In this document: positions 1 through 12,100 of the stretch, piece after piece | How the letters are laid out: each line of letters starts with the position of its first letter | Numbering within the stretch: the first letter of the stretch is position 1 | NCBI GenBank assembly: GCA_050084985.1 | Contig: JBITNC010000001.1 | Span: 207,762,001-207,826,000 of the forward strand | DNA length: 64,000 nucleotides | Direction: 5' to 3' | DNA from: Nageia nagi | Lineage: Eukaryota; Pinophyta | Notes under the pieces: model-generated | What the model was told of the DNA's origin: nothing | The model's input: the letters and a program-made list of their open reading frames with translations, nothing else | Database searches by the model: none | Program-made: the position numbers and the translations under genes

Positions 1-1075
1 ACCAAAGCATACAACTATTTATTATCTGTAGAATAATTATGAACAACTCCTGAAAACAATTAAGAATGATAACATACTGGTTTATCTCTTTGGAGTAGAA
101 TTGCTCCCATAGCATGGCTTGAAGCATCGATCTTCACTTCGAAAGGCATTCTTAAATCCGACATATCAAGAATGGGTGCATTGCATACCGTGTCCTTCAA
201 CTTCCGAAATGCTTGTTCTTCTTCTTTACCCCACACAATACTGCTATTTTTTTGCAACATTTTCAGCAATGGTACAACATGTGAAAAATCCTTGGTAAAC
301 TTCCTCAAATACTGAATTGCGCCAACAAAGCTTCATTCAGTTTGGCTTTGACCACTATTGAATGGTTGCAACTTTGGTTGATAAACCAAATAAGATTCAA
401 TTTCAGCTGTTTGCTACAAAACTATCACCACTTTTCTCAAGTATTGCATATGCTCCTCCCAAGTATAGTTGTACACCAAAATATCATCTAAAAATTCAAG
501 TGCACACTTATCCAACATTGGACAAAGTACATCATTCATCATTCTCATGAATGTTGTAGGAGCATTGGTCAATCCAAATGGCATGGCCAACCACTCAAAA
601 AGACCTTGTTTTGTCTTGAAGGTTGTTTTCTTCATTTGGATTAGATGATAATCAAATCTCAAATCAAGTTTGGTGAAATATTTGGCATGCTTCAGCTGAT
701 CAAACAAATAATCAATATGAGGAAGTGGATACCTATTTTTGATGGTGATTTTGCTGAGTGCTATATAACCAATGCACATCCTCCAGGCCCCATCCTTATC
801 TGGAACCTAAACAATGGGAGAACCTACCGATGATACACTAGGCCTCACAAGCTCTTGTTCGAACAATTCTTGGACTTGTTTTTTCACCTCATTAGATTCC
901 AATATCGATTGCCAATACAACCCAATACTAGGGATAGGCGAATCCGACAACAATTGAATTTTATGTTCTACCTCTCTCTTTGGTGGTATGCCATGAGGTG
1001 CTTGCATAACGTTTTGGAACTCTTGGATCAACTTCTTGAAATATTCCAAACTAGGGCAAGCAAGATTTATAACAA
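1..1075 (-). pseudogene. Ty3/gypsy pol fragment: reverse transcriptase and start of RNase H
   Basis: Reading down the minus strand, the frame begins with the linker before RT (residues GIPPKREVEHKI, about 990-960), goes through the RT fingers (WRMCIGY), the palm motif LPHIDYLFDQL, and the strand AMPFGLTNAPTTF, and reaches the catalytic box FLDDILVY near 470. It then enters the RNase H start (KIDASSHAMGAIL near 130) and runs off the left edge. All segments share one frame, but a TAG near 806 and other stops break it. Both catalytic Asp of the DD box are kept. In Ty3/gypsy elements this enzyme copies the element RNA into DNA in the cytoplasmic particle. The protease and gag of the same element lie at 2151-2895 and 5734-6600. 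The type is sure; a chromovirus-like lineage is a guess from the protease neighbourhood. Confidence 0.9.
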
Positions 1076-1089
1076 AATAGTGAAATCCA

Positions 1090-2150
1090 ATTTAACCTTA
1101 TTACTCCAAACTTAAATAAATTCTCAACATTACCAACAATGCCCTAGCTTATGCAAAATATTTAAATTACACAAATAAATGCCAAATTATTCTTAAAAAT
1201 AGGACGATTTAGGAAATTGCTCAAAATAGGGCAAAATAATCCAAGCGACCAAGCATTCCCCAAATGAGGCCAAATAATGAGACAAAATTATGAAATAAAT
1301 ACCAATATTTTCAAAATATTCAAATGAACCAAGAATGTGATCTTAGGAAGCTCAGGATGTCTCCAAAGGGGTGATTTCTCACTAGGGAGCTAAGAACACC
1401 ACAATGAAGATGCCAAATTTACTCCAAATTGTCTCCTTGTGCTAGACGTCTCACTCCTAGGGCCAAGACTGGATGCCAAGATCCAAACTCCACCTTCAAA
1501 GCTGAATGTCTAGGGTAGGTCTTCACTTGAACTGCACTACGACTATCTGAGGCTAATTGTTTGAATATATGAAGCGCGAAGGCCTATACCACCTCGAGGG
1601 GTTGTGTCCACAAGATGGGGTTTCTCTTGAATGGTTTCGTCTCCATGAGAGAAGAGAAGCTGTGCACTCTACAATAGGGGGGTTTGATAAAAGATAGCAT
1701 ATCCCCCAAATGATGCATCCTCCTCTTTTTATAGTGAGCAAGGAGATGTCATGTTCTAATTTGTGGTTGGCTGACCCAACCCAAAAATATAAAATCACTC
1801 CTAAAAATAATAAATTAACTACCTAGATGGGAGTCCACTCTTGAGGGGTCAAGTTACAATTATGGCCCATGCTCAGTATTAAAATATAAAATACTCCTAA
1901 ATTAACTAAATTGGCTCCTAATACCCATATAATTGGGACGTCCACCTTGGGATGCTCAATTTCTAATTGTTGCATCCAAGAATGAGGTACTCATCATCAT
2001 AGGGTTAAATTCATATTTATTATGTCCCTTTTACACCATACTATTACAATAATGCTAAAATATTCCAAAAATTACAAATTTACAATGAAGAGGAGCGTTC
2101 CATTTAAAAATGGCTTGAAATTTGGAACACCTTAATTTTGGAATATGACA
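1090..2150 (-). repeat. LTR-like block inserted between protease and RT (possible solo LTR)
   Basis: The protease-to-RT linker of the surrounding gypsy element stops near 2160 and RT coding resumes near 1060, leaving about 1 kb of non-coding sequence. On the minus strand the block starts TGTCATATTCC at 2150, the usual TG start of an LTR, and holds a TATA-like CACTATAAAAAGAGG at about 1722-1736. The distal end and a target duplication could not be fixed by eye. No coding domain is seen. A solo LTR from another family is the simplest reading; a partial element is possible. Confidence 0.45.
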
Positions 2151-2895
2151 CTTCAACTCTCCGCTTTTCTTAGGAGTACAATTGGACCTCTTGATAGCAT
2201 TCACCATCCTTTTTGGTTGTTGAGCAATCACCAAGTGAAATATCTTTTGCCCTTTGTAAAGGCGAGTTTTGAATCCTTTTCCATCTTTCACCAACCTCGT
2301 TCAAGCTTCTGTAAAATGTAGCATCTCATTCCTTCAAATATGGGCTACCAAAGACAACTTGGCATATATACAGTGATAAAATATCACAAGTTAGCTCATC
2401 TTTGAACTTCTCATCAATGGAAAATATGAAAGTGCATTACTTAGTAACCTATAGCTCAACATTATTGTGCAACCATCCCAATGGATAAAGTTGAGGATGA
2501 GGTTTCTCCTCTAATTCCAACTGCTGTACAATTTTTTCTGAAATCAGATTTCTTTGTGATCCAAAATCATACATTGTAACTTACCTTTGCCATCTTGATT
2601 TGGATATACACCCAAAACAACTCTTCTTTATTTTCTTTTGGAACTGTCGTCTCCTTTGGGACATGAACTTTGGCTTGTCCATGAGCCTCCAAAGTATGTA
2701 GGTCCCTTTCATCTTGCTTGGTCATACAAGCCAACTTATCTTCAGCCTTTGTAGTGTGAATGCAATCTTCATCTTGTTGACACACATTTGCTGAGTTCTT
2801 CTTGCCTTTGTTCAACCATTTAGGCTTATTTTTAGGATGCAATTTTGAGCACTTAACAATTGCATGCCCATCAACCTTGCAATGATCATGTTAAT
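2151..2895 (-). pseudogene. Ty3/gypsy gag zinc knuckle, aspartic protease and linker
   Basis: On the minus strand a degenerate CCHC-like knuckle (HDHCKVDGHAIVKC) lies at about 2885-2845, then KLHPKNKPKW and a charged linker. The protease core reads YDFGSQRNLISEKIVQQL at about 2573-2520; the catalytic D-S/T-G has become D-F-G, so it would be inactive. A following stretch ending KGQKIFHLVIAQQPKRMVNA (about 2240-2185) is the usual linker between protease and RT in plant gypsy elements. It is in order with RT at 1-1075 and with gag at 5734-6600, which a transposon at 2896-5727 separates from it. Confidence 0.8.
2890..2895. other. Target-site duplication, left copy (GTTAAT)
   Basis: GTTAAT lies just outside the left inverted repeat and again outside the right one at 5728-5733. 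Removing the element and one copy brings the two gag halves back together. The core TTAA is palindromic, so a 4-bp TTAA duplication cannot be told from a 6-bp one here. Confidence 0.55.
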
Positions 2896-3105
2896 CGTTT
2901 TTTCTTGTCAGAAAGAAAAAGGGGACAACATGGATCTATGATCCTCCTTTTAATGAGGTGGTATTCGAAGTAGTAACTTAGGTTTCTCTCCAGTTTGATG
3001 CATTAACTCAAATCATGTTTCCCATCAAAAGATCTCCGTTATCGTAAGAGTTAACTCTTGCTGATGTAGCTTGCAAGAGGAATCACTTAATCCAATTCAA
3101 CTACG
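2896..3105 (+). repeat. Left terminal inverted repeat
   Basis: Matches the reverse complement of about 5520-5727 with scattered substitutions: shared stretches include AAAGAAAAAGGGGACA, ATCTATGATCCTCCTTTTAA and GATGTAGCTTGCAAGAGG. Similarity ends near CCAATTCAACT on both sides. Confidence 0.85.
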
Positions 3106-4409
3106 TAGATTGGTTAAATTGTTGAGTTATCAGATCTCCTTCAATGGTGTTTACTTTGTTCCACGCGACCAAGTGAATGTTAATTACAATCTAAGTCATT
3201 TGATCATGATATAATAAAGTTTCCATAAATTGTTATCCCTGCTGAAGAATTCTTGCTAAGAATAATACTTGGTACAATTTGACTGTTCATAGCTTGTCAA
3301 GTTGTAGGAAATAAATTATTCTACAATGAAACTTAGTGATTAGCTTCACACACATTCTATGTCTTTTAATCACCAAGTGTTTGCTTGTTCTCGAAAAGTT
3401 AATCTCACACTACATAGCTTGAGTGAAATGCTTTTACTTAGTGAAAATCTAAGTGAACATATAGCTTGTTAGAATTTCAAAAGGAAATCGATTCTTAAAG
3501 CATAAGATAGAGAGCTGAATTTCTACTTGCAGTCCATCTAAGTTTGAAGAATGATCTCACAAAGAACTACACAAGTACTTGAAATAAAAGACATGTTTTA
3601 TTATCATGTGCCTGCAGGCTTGCTTTACAAATTCTTCTAAGTGCTAGAGCTCAAGCTCCACCAGAGAGATCCCCAAAATGACTTGCATCGTGACTTTTAT
3701 AATGATTGGAGGTGGTTACATCCTCCAAGAAACTCTAACTACCTAGGAAACCTTAACCATCTTTATAACCCTAGTTTACTTTGCAAACCCTAGTTACTTC
3801 TAAAAAAGAGATTCAAAATTTGACTAACTCCTTGAGAAGAAGATGAAAAATAAACTAAGTCCTTTTCTCAAGATTACATTTTATTTTAAAAAATAAACTA
3901 AGTCTAGAAAAACAAGATCTGAAAATAATTTAACTCTGTAAAATAGGACTTGAAAAATAGTCTAAGTCATTTTTCCTAGATTACAACAATGGACTATCAT
4001 TCCCACAATTTCTTCAATACTTTGAATTTCTTCATTCTCCTGTTACAATCTTTATTATCAAATTGAAGAGATTTGTCTCTTTTCTAGAACTATATCCCTT
4101 GGATACAGGTTCTTCATTTGTCCCTTTTGAAGATGGTTCACCTATGGTAGGTCTCCTCTCTAGCCCAAATCTTGTGAGCTCACGTTCGTTTACACAATTC
4201 TCCTTCACGCACTTTTGTGTCTATTATGTGTGGTTTTACTTTGCAAAAATCATATTTATGTTAGAGGAGTAAATGAAATCTTTACAGAAAAATCAAAATG
4301 AAACAAGTAGACTACTCCTCATCTCGTGTTTCACCATTTCGTCATCTCCAAGGATAAAAGATGGAAATTTTATCATGCAATAATTCATTTCTCCAAGGAT
4401 AAAAGATAT

Positions 4410-4870
4410 CTTCTTCACATCTCCTACGGTTCAAACGACATTAAAAATGGAGTCCTAACACAAAAGTTATGGTCGTTTAACGGTTGGAACTTCTTTATCC
4501 CCGTTCACGTTACTTGGTCGTTCATCTTGATTTTCTACCTTTTAACATCGTATTAGATCCCAAAATTTTATTATAATCATAGATAGCATTCTCTTCTTTC
4601 CAACACATCTGATGGCATTGAAAACGAAGTCCTAGATTGAGAATTATGATTGTTTAACGGTCGAGACCTTGCATTGTCGATGACCTTATTTTTCAACCCC
4701 AAGGCCGCTTTTTTAATTTTCTATTTTTCTATCAAAAAATTTGATCTTCAAACACTTTTGAGATTGTAGCTAATCCTATCACCTTTCCAACGGTTCAAAC
4801 AACACTAAAAACGAAGTCCTCATGCGAAAGTTATGGTTATTTAACGATCATGTTCCTAACATCGTGAATG
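4410..4870 (+). repeat. Degenerate ~180-bp tandem repeat, three copies
   Basis: A block containing a form of AAAACGAAGTCCT followed by AAAGTTATGGTTGTTTAACGG occurs near 4440, 4620 and 4805, so the period is about 180-186 bases. Copies share the order CAACGGTTCAAACAACA, then the GAAGTCCT block, then TTTAACG. They lie inside the long-inverted-repeat element. No function is apparent. Confidence 0.6.
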
Positions 4871-4956
4871 ACATCGTTCCTTAATGTTCCCGTTTGTATG
4901 TCATTCTTGTCCAAATACTTGTTTTTCTCGAATTTTGAAGCTAGATTCGGGATAAA

Positions 4957-5211
4957 TTAGCAAAACAAGGAAGTTCGATCAATATTCCAACTCCAACATA
5001 ACATTTCTCGAATTTTGTGAAGGATCAGGGACCTAGCCATTTTTAGGTTGTCATTCCTCGAGTTCTCAGGCATTTTGTCAAACACTTTGCAGCTGATCTG
5101 AGCCCTGCAATGAAAAATCGATCCATACTGTTTTAGAACTTTGTGTCTAGCTTCTAACGCTTCTCCCTCCAACAAGTCGGTTGAACGATGAGGGAATACC
5201 ATTCTACGCAA
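4957..5211 (-). CDS. Unidentified 84-codon frame inside the inverted-repeat element
   Basis: An open frame on the minus strand, beginning MRRMVFPHRSTDLLEGE and rich in charged residues, without a domain I recognise. It is the longest open frame in the cargo between the inverted repeats. It could be a captured host-gene piece, part of a vanished transposase, or chance. There is no promoter or splice evidence. Confidence 0.2.
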   Translation of the reverse strand: MRRMVFPHRSTDLLEGEALEARHKVLKQYGSIFHCRAQISCKVFDKMPENSRNDNLKMARSLILHKIREMLCWSWNIDRTSLFC

Positions 5212-5519
5212 AATTGAGCTGATATATTTTCAACAATTTCAGTTTGTGTATGTTTTGAAAGGTGTAAATAGTGGAATGATCTCGTTTTGCTGCTGATTAT
5301 CACAAATTTTGTGGTTTATATGTATTTAGTAGGGAAATTCATATATCCAATTTAATTTTATAGACATCTTGGTTCGAGTTTCAACCAGCAAGATCAAGAA
5401 GGTAAACAATGCATGTGTAATAGTTCATCTCAAGAATAATGCAGTAAGGATCACTCATGCTATCCTTATGCACTAGACATGCATGGTTGCATCAAGGAAA
5501 ACACATTCAATGTTTATGC

Positions 5520-5727
5520 AGTTGAATTGGATTAAGTGATTCCTCTTGCAAGCTACATCAACAAAGGGTTAACTCTTACGATAAAGGAGATCTTTTGATG
5601 GTAAACATGATTTGAGTTATTGGATCAAACCGAACTGAAACCTAAGTTACTACTTCAAGGACCACCTCGTTAAAAGGAGGATCATAGATCTCTGCTGTCC
5701 CCTTTTTCTTTTTCACAAGAAAAAGCG
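5520..5727 (-). repeat. Right terminal inverted repeat
   Basis: Reverse complement of the left repeat at 2896-3105. The outer end reads ACAAGAAAAAGCG and is followed by GTTAAT at 5728-5733. Confidence 0.85.
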
Positions 5728-5733
5728 GTTAAT

Positions 5734-6600
5734 AGATTGCAATGCCTTTCATCCTTCTACATCGATGTAGAAGTCTTCTTAGTCTGATAGAAGTCTTCTA
5801 TCACTTTGCTGGTTAGAGGTTTGCTGATTTTGATTTGGTCTCTTGCTTTTCATCTCCAAGTACATTGCCTTGATGCATGCCTCTCAATACTTGTGACAAT
5901 AGAAAGTGCCAACTCTATTTTGAGATGATAGTTCAATCCTCCATTGTACATCTTCAAAACTGATGGGTCTTGTAGATTAATGTTCAACAATACTTCTTGC
6001 TTCTTGAATTTAGTAATCTAATCTTGAACATTCTATTCTTGTTTCTACCCCAAGAAATTGCCATCTCTCTTCCATTTTTTCTTGGTAACCAACTGAATAG
6101 AATTGATCTTTGAGTGCAATTGCAAATTGAGCTCATGTTTGTACAGGCGGTTGGCTATTAAGAGCCAAACCAACAACATATGCCTCCCAACATGTGAGAG
6201 CATTACCTCCAAGCTTAAGCCTATCAAAACTCACTTTTTGGGGCTCCTATAGTGCTTGGTAGTAAAGTAGACCTTTAGTTGCTACAACCAACCATCCAAT
6301 TTCTTAGAATCCAACTATCCACTATAGACGAGTATGTCCAACTTCACCTCCATCCTAAATGGGTTTTCTACCAAAGGCACAAAATTAGATGTAGAAGCTC
6401 CTTCTTAGGAATCTTGAACTCCTTGTTTATGGGCTGAATCAGTTTACCTTACAACATTTCCATCATCTTGCTGAGTTGTGTGCGAGTGTTCTCCATCTTA
6501 AAATATCTCTTTAGAAACTCCTCAGATATTTGATTTTCAGAGCCATTGAAGTTCTTCATAGTCTTCACTTCATTTTTGGGTCATATGGAACCAGTTGTCC
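5734..6600 (-). pseudogene. Ty3/gypsy gag remnant
   Basis: On the minus strand the best-preserved part reads, with one frameshift, LGGNALTCWEAYVVGL, then NSQPPVQT, AQFAIALKDQFYSVGYQEK and KRDGNFLG (about 6225-6045). This is the capsid-like core of plant retrotransposon gag, with the usual W of the W-x2 motif and the F-x-LKDQF helix. Stops and shifts occur throughout. It continues toward the zinc knuckle at 2845-2895 once the inserted transposon is ignored. Gag packages the element RNA in the cytoplasm; this copy cannot encode it. Confidence 0.75.
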
Positions 6601-6635
6601 TTGCTGAGACCTTCTACCTTGCAAACACACATCTC

Positions 6636-6658
6636 AAGAAAGAACTTGCACTGATATC
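6636..6658 (-). other. Candidate primer-binding site
   Basis: Just after a candidate LTR end (CTATTACA on the minus strand, ending at 6659) stands GATATCAGTGCAAG, two mismatches from the methionine initiator tRNA primer site GGTATCAGAGC used by many plant LTR elements. The position, upstream of gag, is right. Confidence 0.45.
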
Positions 6659-9123
6659 TGTAATAGATAGCCAAATTATGACTATTCTCAACAATTACAG
6701 ATTTTAGAATTGGATGAAGTATGTAATCTCAATGCAAATGAGACTAACTATTGAAATACAATAGTGTAATTAGCAAAACATTCACTGAGACAATGATTTA
6801 TCTTGGAAAAGCCTTAATGTGGGGAAAAAACCACTTTTGAAGAGCTCACTAGCTTTATTAATGACTCAAAATGGAGTTACAGCCTCGAGAATTGTTACAA
6901 CATATTACTACTGCAATAAACAACTGATACAAGTTAAAAGAAGCACCCAACTGTCTGCAATGAACCTCCAAAATCGCCGCTCCACAAAACTCTCTTGAAC
7001 TATTCTTCACTACCTCTTCATTCTTTCTTCATTATCCTCAAAACGAGGTAAAATGAGGTGCGAACTTGTAATTTATAGATGCCCAAATGATCCTTGACCT
7101 TCCACCTTACTTGAACTCTTGTACTTCCACCCTTTTGTCATTTTAACTTCTCGTGACTTTTCGATTAAACATATGCGAAATGTCCTTAGGCCGATTGCAA
7201 ACATATTGTTGGGTTGGTAGCAGTTGTGGCTTGCTGTCGGGTCGACAACACTATGGTATGTTGTTGGGTTGGCAATAGTTGTGGCTTGCTGTTGGCCCAG
7301 TACCAATTGCGACTTGCTATGAGCTAGGTACTTGTTTCTCCATATTATTGGCTTGATACTTGTTTCTACATGTTGTTGGCCAACTTGATAACCCTGTTAT
7401 TACTAAAAGTGGTTAGTGGGCTTGAATAAGAATAGAGCGTCGAGCCATGAGCAATACCTTCGAATCCATCTTCAATGAGGTCATAGCAAGAGGGATGAAC
7501 CTATTGTCTAGCATTGGGTAGGGGTGACCATAGGGCTTTCCCCTCCCTTTGCTCCTCCTTCGTAAAATGGAATAGGCCCTTGTAAGCTATGCAATTGTTC
7601 ATCAAGGGCCTTTATTCATGAGCAGGAACCATTGAACTCCCTTATCATTACTCAAGGATTGATGAAACGAAGAGGATGAAACACCTTATTCGAACCTATC
7701 TCAACCGAGGCAGTGAGTTGGAACGCATTAAGTAGCCCTTCTTAGCCTGGTGAACCCTATCAAAATTTCTATAGGCTTTGCATTGGGGAGCACCTATAAA
7801 CAATCAATGTTGTGATCACATTCACCAGACCATTGGTAGTTTGATGGTAACACAAGACCTTGTGTCAACTAGGTTGCAAAGGATTTGTTGGGATGCTTTT
7901 CTTTCCCTCAACGACTCTTTGAAAATTGTGTGTAGGACTTAGGAGCTACCCAGCAACATAGTCGGGAAAGCGTGACCAATTCCCCTGTTTGAAAAGAACT
8001 TTATACCTCCAAGGCTCTTGTCGAAACACCTACTCAATGCTCTAATGTTGTAGGTATGCTTGTCAAGCGAAATCCTGTGCTTGCGCAAGTTTCTTTGCGT
8101 AGGGATAGATAATAAAAATGCGGTATCCTTCTTTGGAATCGGCCTCAATGGAAACTGAATGGAATGAGGGGTAATAGTCTGTTAACCAACGTTTTTTATT
8201 TGATGTAGAGTTTATTCAGAATATGTGTATGGACTTAACGATTGCATTTGGATTTGAAAGCATGAAGAAAGCATAAAGGCAATATAGTAAAAGGTGAAGG
8301 ACAACACCTTGGAGAAGGAACGAAAACTTGGTTGGGTATGAGTTTGAGGTTCATTGACAGGAAGTGTCTAAGAGTTGATCTCTTTCGAATTAGTTAAGGA
8401 CTCTTCATCCAATTCTTCCAACCTTGCAAGCAAGCAGCTTCAATGTTTGAATTCCTTCAAAGAGGAGCCGGGAGGAATTCCAAATGGATGGAAAGAGAAA
8501 GTTTCAAAGTGAAAGGATCATGGTTTTGGATGGACCTAAAAAGATGTCATGAAAGTAGAAATTGACATAGAATACCCAATCAACTTGTATGTTGAGGATC
8601 AAGTAACATGCATAGGTTAGCTTCAAACACTTTGTAAAGTAGTTCAGATATAACTTTCCTAAAACTTGAAAGTTTTCAAAGGAATAAAATGAAAGTGCAC
8701 AAACTAACTATGAATGTCCTCAAAGATTCAATCCACAACACCAATATGAAAAATATCAAACTCAAGTTATTTGGCATAACCACTTTGTATTAGTTCTTGA
8801 AAAAGAGGTGCAAAGATTTACAAATGTGCTCTCACTTCTTAAAAAAAAGTTCTGTCTTCAAGAATGAAGTGCTTGCTTCATGAATGAAGTCTTTACAAAA
8901 ATGAGACCCTATGTCTCATACTTATAGACTTTTAGAAACCCTAAAAGTGACTTTTGAAACCCTAAAAGTGAGTTTCAAAACCATAATCTCTAATTGCAAA
9001 ATTTAAAACTATTTACAGGCTAATTTTAATGCTAATTGAGATTACATTTTGACTTAGTGGAAATCCACAAAGTTAGCCAAAATTTGGCTTACATATCAAA
9101 ATTTGCCAAAAATAGATCCCTTT
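6659..9123 (-). other. Non-coding stretch: 5' LTR of the left gypsy element and unassigned repeats
   Basis: The lower part should be the 5' LTR of the minus-strand gypsy element; its outer end could not be located because the partner LTR is outside the window. No coding domain is seen. About 7190-7380 holds three rough copies of GTTGGCAATAGTTGTGGCTT. About 8930-8985 holds two copies of GAAACCCTAAAAGTGA. The upper end (8300-9123) may be 3' sequence of the next minus-strand unit. Confidence 0.4.
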
Positions 9124-12100
9124 CTATTCTGGTGGTGGTGGGAAGATGGCTTGTACATTCATCGCTATTTTGGCTTTAAAATCATCTCCCATGAACGCTT
9201 CTATGTTTCGGATCGCCCGGTGGATAATCTAGAGGATTCCTTCATTTGGTAGCAGGTACTCCAGGATGGCCTTATTAGTTTTGACCATTTCCATGCACCA
9301 TGTGGCAATTCTAACTCGTTTCATCTGTTTTCCCGTATTTAGGCCGTGTGGATATTCAGGACACAACTGTTTTGCAGTAGTGGTGTGGATTGCTGTCATC
9401 ATCGTCATATACTCCTTGATACTGCCGTTTTCTTCAAACAAAGGTACTTGGAATTCATATTCCCTTGCTTGCTCGTTGATAACGACCTTGAGTTGATTCT
9501 TTGTGTATATGAAGTCGGTGGATTTGACTTTGGCATAGAATAAGTAATCATAATGCTGGAACCAATCGTGATAGAAATCTAGCATGATCGGGTGATGGGA
9601 AGCCCTTCTTTGTAGGTCAAACATTGTGGGGTATCCCTTCTTCCATACGATGATTAACTGGTCTAATTTCTCAGTTTGAGAATGTGAACACTCCTCAATA
9701 TAAAAATTTGTCATGCATGAATGGAGTCCTTTGATAGCATCAATAAGATCCTTGGTCCATTCTTGTTTAACGGTGGTGATTCCAGTGTTCAAGTCAACTT
9801 GCTTCTTGATATCTTCAACTGTCAAATTAGCAGCCTTAACTTCTTTAGCAATCATTTCCTGACTAGCCACTTTTTTCTTTAGTTCCCGAATTTCTAATTT
9901 TAACAAGGTACCTGATTCTCTCAGTGCCCATGTATTTGTGATGATGCTGTGCTCCATTCCCAATGGGGCAACAATTTTTGCATGGGCTTCTTCTATCTCA
10001 ACTGTGAGGGTGAACTTTCTGGTACCATGTTCTTTCTTGAGTAGAGCTTGTCCTTGTAGGTGACTTTACCTACAGTGGTGGTGAGACTATCAATCTGTTG
10101 AAGTTCCTCATTTTCATGTTCGGAATCTTCTTCTTCGCAGGGATGATTTGAACTCAAGTTTGCCATCATTGCAACCATGTTGAAGCGTGGTTCCATAGGT
10201 GGATTTCCGAAAGGGACCATCTCTCCATCTTTGATGATTTCAACGTTATGCTCTACTTGTCTTCTTTTTCTTCTTTGGTCGTTTTCTTTGTCTTCTTCCT
10301 CATTTCCATCATCTCCCCCTGAAGATGATGCCACTATCCTGGGTCTGGATGTGCCCTTCTGTGCTGATTTCGTCGTAGTCCTCCGAGATGGTGGTGTTTC
10401 CGACCCTTGTCTCCGAGGAGTGGTTCTTGGGGTGAATGCTTCTGCTGCTTGCTATACAATCATATCAATCACAAGATTGTCTTCATCAAGAATCCCTATT
10501 GAGTGATCAATTTCAAATCTGTCAAAGGCAATATCTCAGTTTACTTCCATGTTGGTGTCGATGATTGTTTTGAGGTCCATCTCTTAATCGGACTCTGATG
10601 GACTAGTCGGTTCATACTTGTCGGAACTGGATGATGGTGTACTGGGGTTCGGATTCAGGCGCATACCACTCCAATTCAAACCTTGCAGGAGATCTATCTT
10701 TTTCTGCAAGTGTTTGAATGGTTGAGAGATCAAGCTTGCCCTTATGAGGTCCATGATTCCATTCTTCGTACCCGTGACAGTAGTTTCAATGCTTTGTCCA
10801 GGGATGCTATTGGTAGCATACTGCTTGTTGTATCCTTGAGCTAGGGTTACTAAGGGTGATATTATGGGAATAACATACCCATGGCTTGGAGGTACTGTGA
10901 CTTATGCATCAGCTTTCAGCTTAGCAACTTCTTCTGCTTCTCGTTGTTTTTGCTCCCTTTTTAGCTCTTTGTGAATACGCTGAACCTGCAAGGTGTCTTG
11001 AATGTTTATGTACCTCTATGCTACCAAGGGATTGGTGTGGATATGACGAGCTCCATGTTTTCTGGAAAAATGCATCAATCACTCCATTTGGATCATAATG
11101 ATCCGCAACTACCTCGGTTGGGAATTCATACAACGCCAACTCTTGTTTGACCATGTCAATTTGATGCCAGGTGGTGCACTCATAATTCTCGATGATGACA
11201 GGTAGTTGGTAGGTTGGTGAAGCTTTCTTTATCCATACCTTGTCATGCATGTTAAGAAAGTGTTTGGAAAATTCCATTAGGATGAGACGATCACTTGCAT
11301 AACGGGGTAGCTTGTAAGGGGCATCTTTGGAACCATAGGCTCTAAGGTTTGTGAACTCTATGTCTTCCATGAAGAAGTCCGCGTGTCCCTTAATAGTGGC
11401 AGCAGCTTCATCAGATATTCTGTGTACATGGTTTCTGCCGATGATCTCTTCATAAATTTTGCCTTCAAAACCCGTAGTCATAATCTTCCAGTTGCCGTCG
11501 TTCAATTTGTTGTGAGCATAGAACCATTGGTAATTCTCCCATACTGGGTGTGTGGGGTCATATAAGTATTTGGTATTGGCAATAGAGGTTAACCTCTCCC
11601 TATTGTGAAGGACTAGGTAAACCAAGTAGGAGTTCATGTAGAATTTATTGCTCCTTTGAATGTTTTTCAATTGTTGAGCCAAGGAATCACTAATCACTCT
11701 GCTCCACCTTATGCCTCTACCACCATTGATCAAATTTATAAACCCAGTGAATTCTACATGGAATTTGGTATCATCTTTTTGTTTGGTCACTTTGGAGAGC
11801 ATTGATATGAGTCTGGAGACTATTGGATAGAATTCTCCTCTGTTAGGTGACGCCAAAGCTCTCCTAGTGAGATGCTTATGGTCATCGGCCAACCAATCTT
11901 TGATTAAATCAGATGATGGTTTTAGACTTTTGTAGAATATCAGGGAATCTTGCACGCTATATGATATGCCTTCACTTGTCCAAGCGAAGGCCTTTTCTAT
12001 CCTGTTCTCAGAGAAGACCATGATCACCTCATTGTTTCTATCAAGGAGTCTTTGTCTTTTGGTGTCACAATGCTTTCCTAGCTCATAGCACAATTCAATG

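Larger units (their letters stand above)
2896..5727. mobile_element. DNA transposon with ~205-bp terminal inverted repeats (Mutator-like?)
   Basis: The left end (CGTTTTTTCTTGT) and the reverse complement of the right end (CGCTTTTTCTTGT) start a similarity that runs about 205 bases inward on both sides. The element sits inside the gag zinc-knuckle region of a gypsy element and is flanked by GTTAAT. No transposase was recognised in the ~2.4 kb interior, so it looks non-autonomous. Long inverted repeats with unrelated interior DNA suit Mutator-like elements, but those normally make 8-11-bp duplications, so the superfamily is uncertain. The interior holds a degenerate ~180-bp repeat (4410-4870) and an 84-codon frame at 4957-5211. 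Confidence 0.7.

Noticed and set aside
8930-8985. Telomere-like AAACCCTAAA words
   Set aside because: Only two imperfect copies as part of a longer 25-bp repeat, not a TTTAGGG array.
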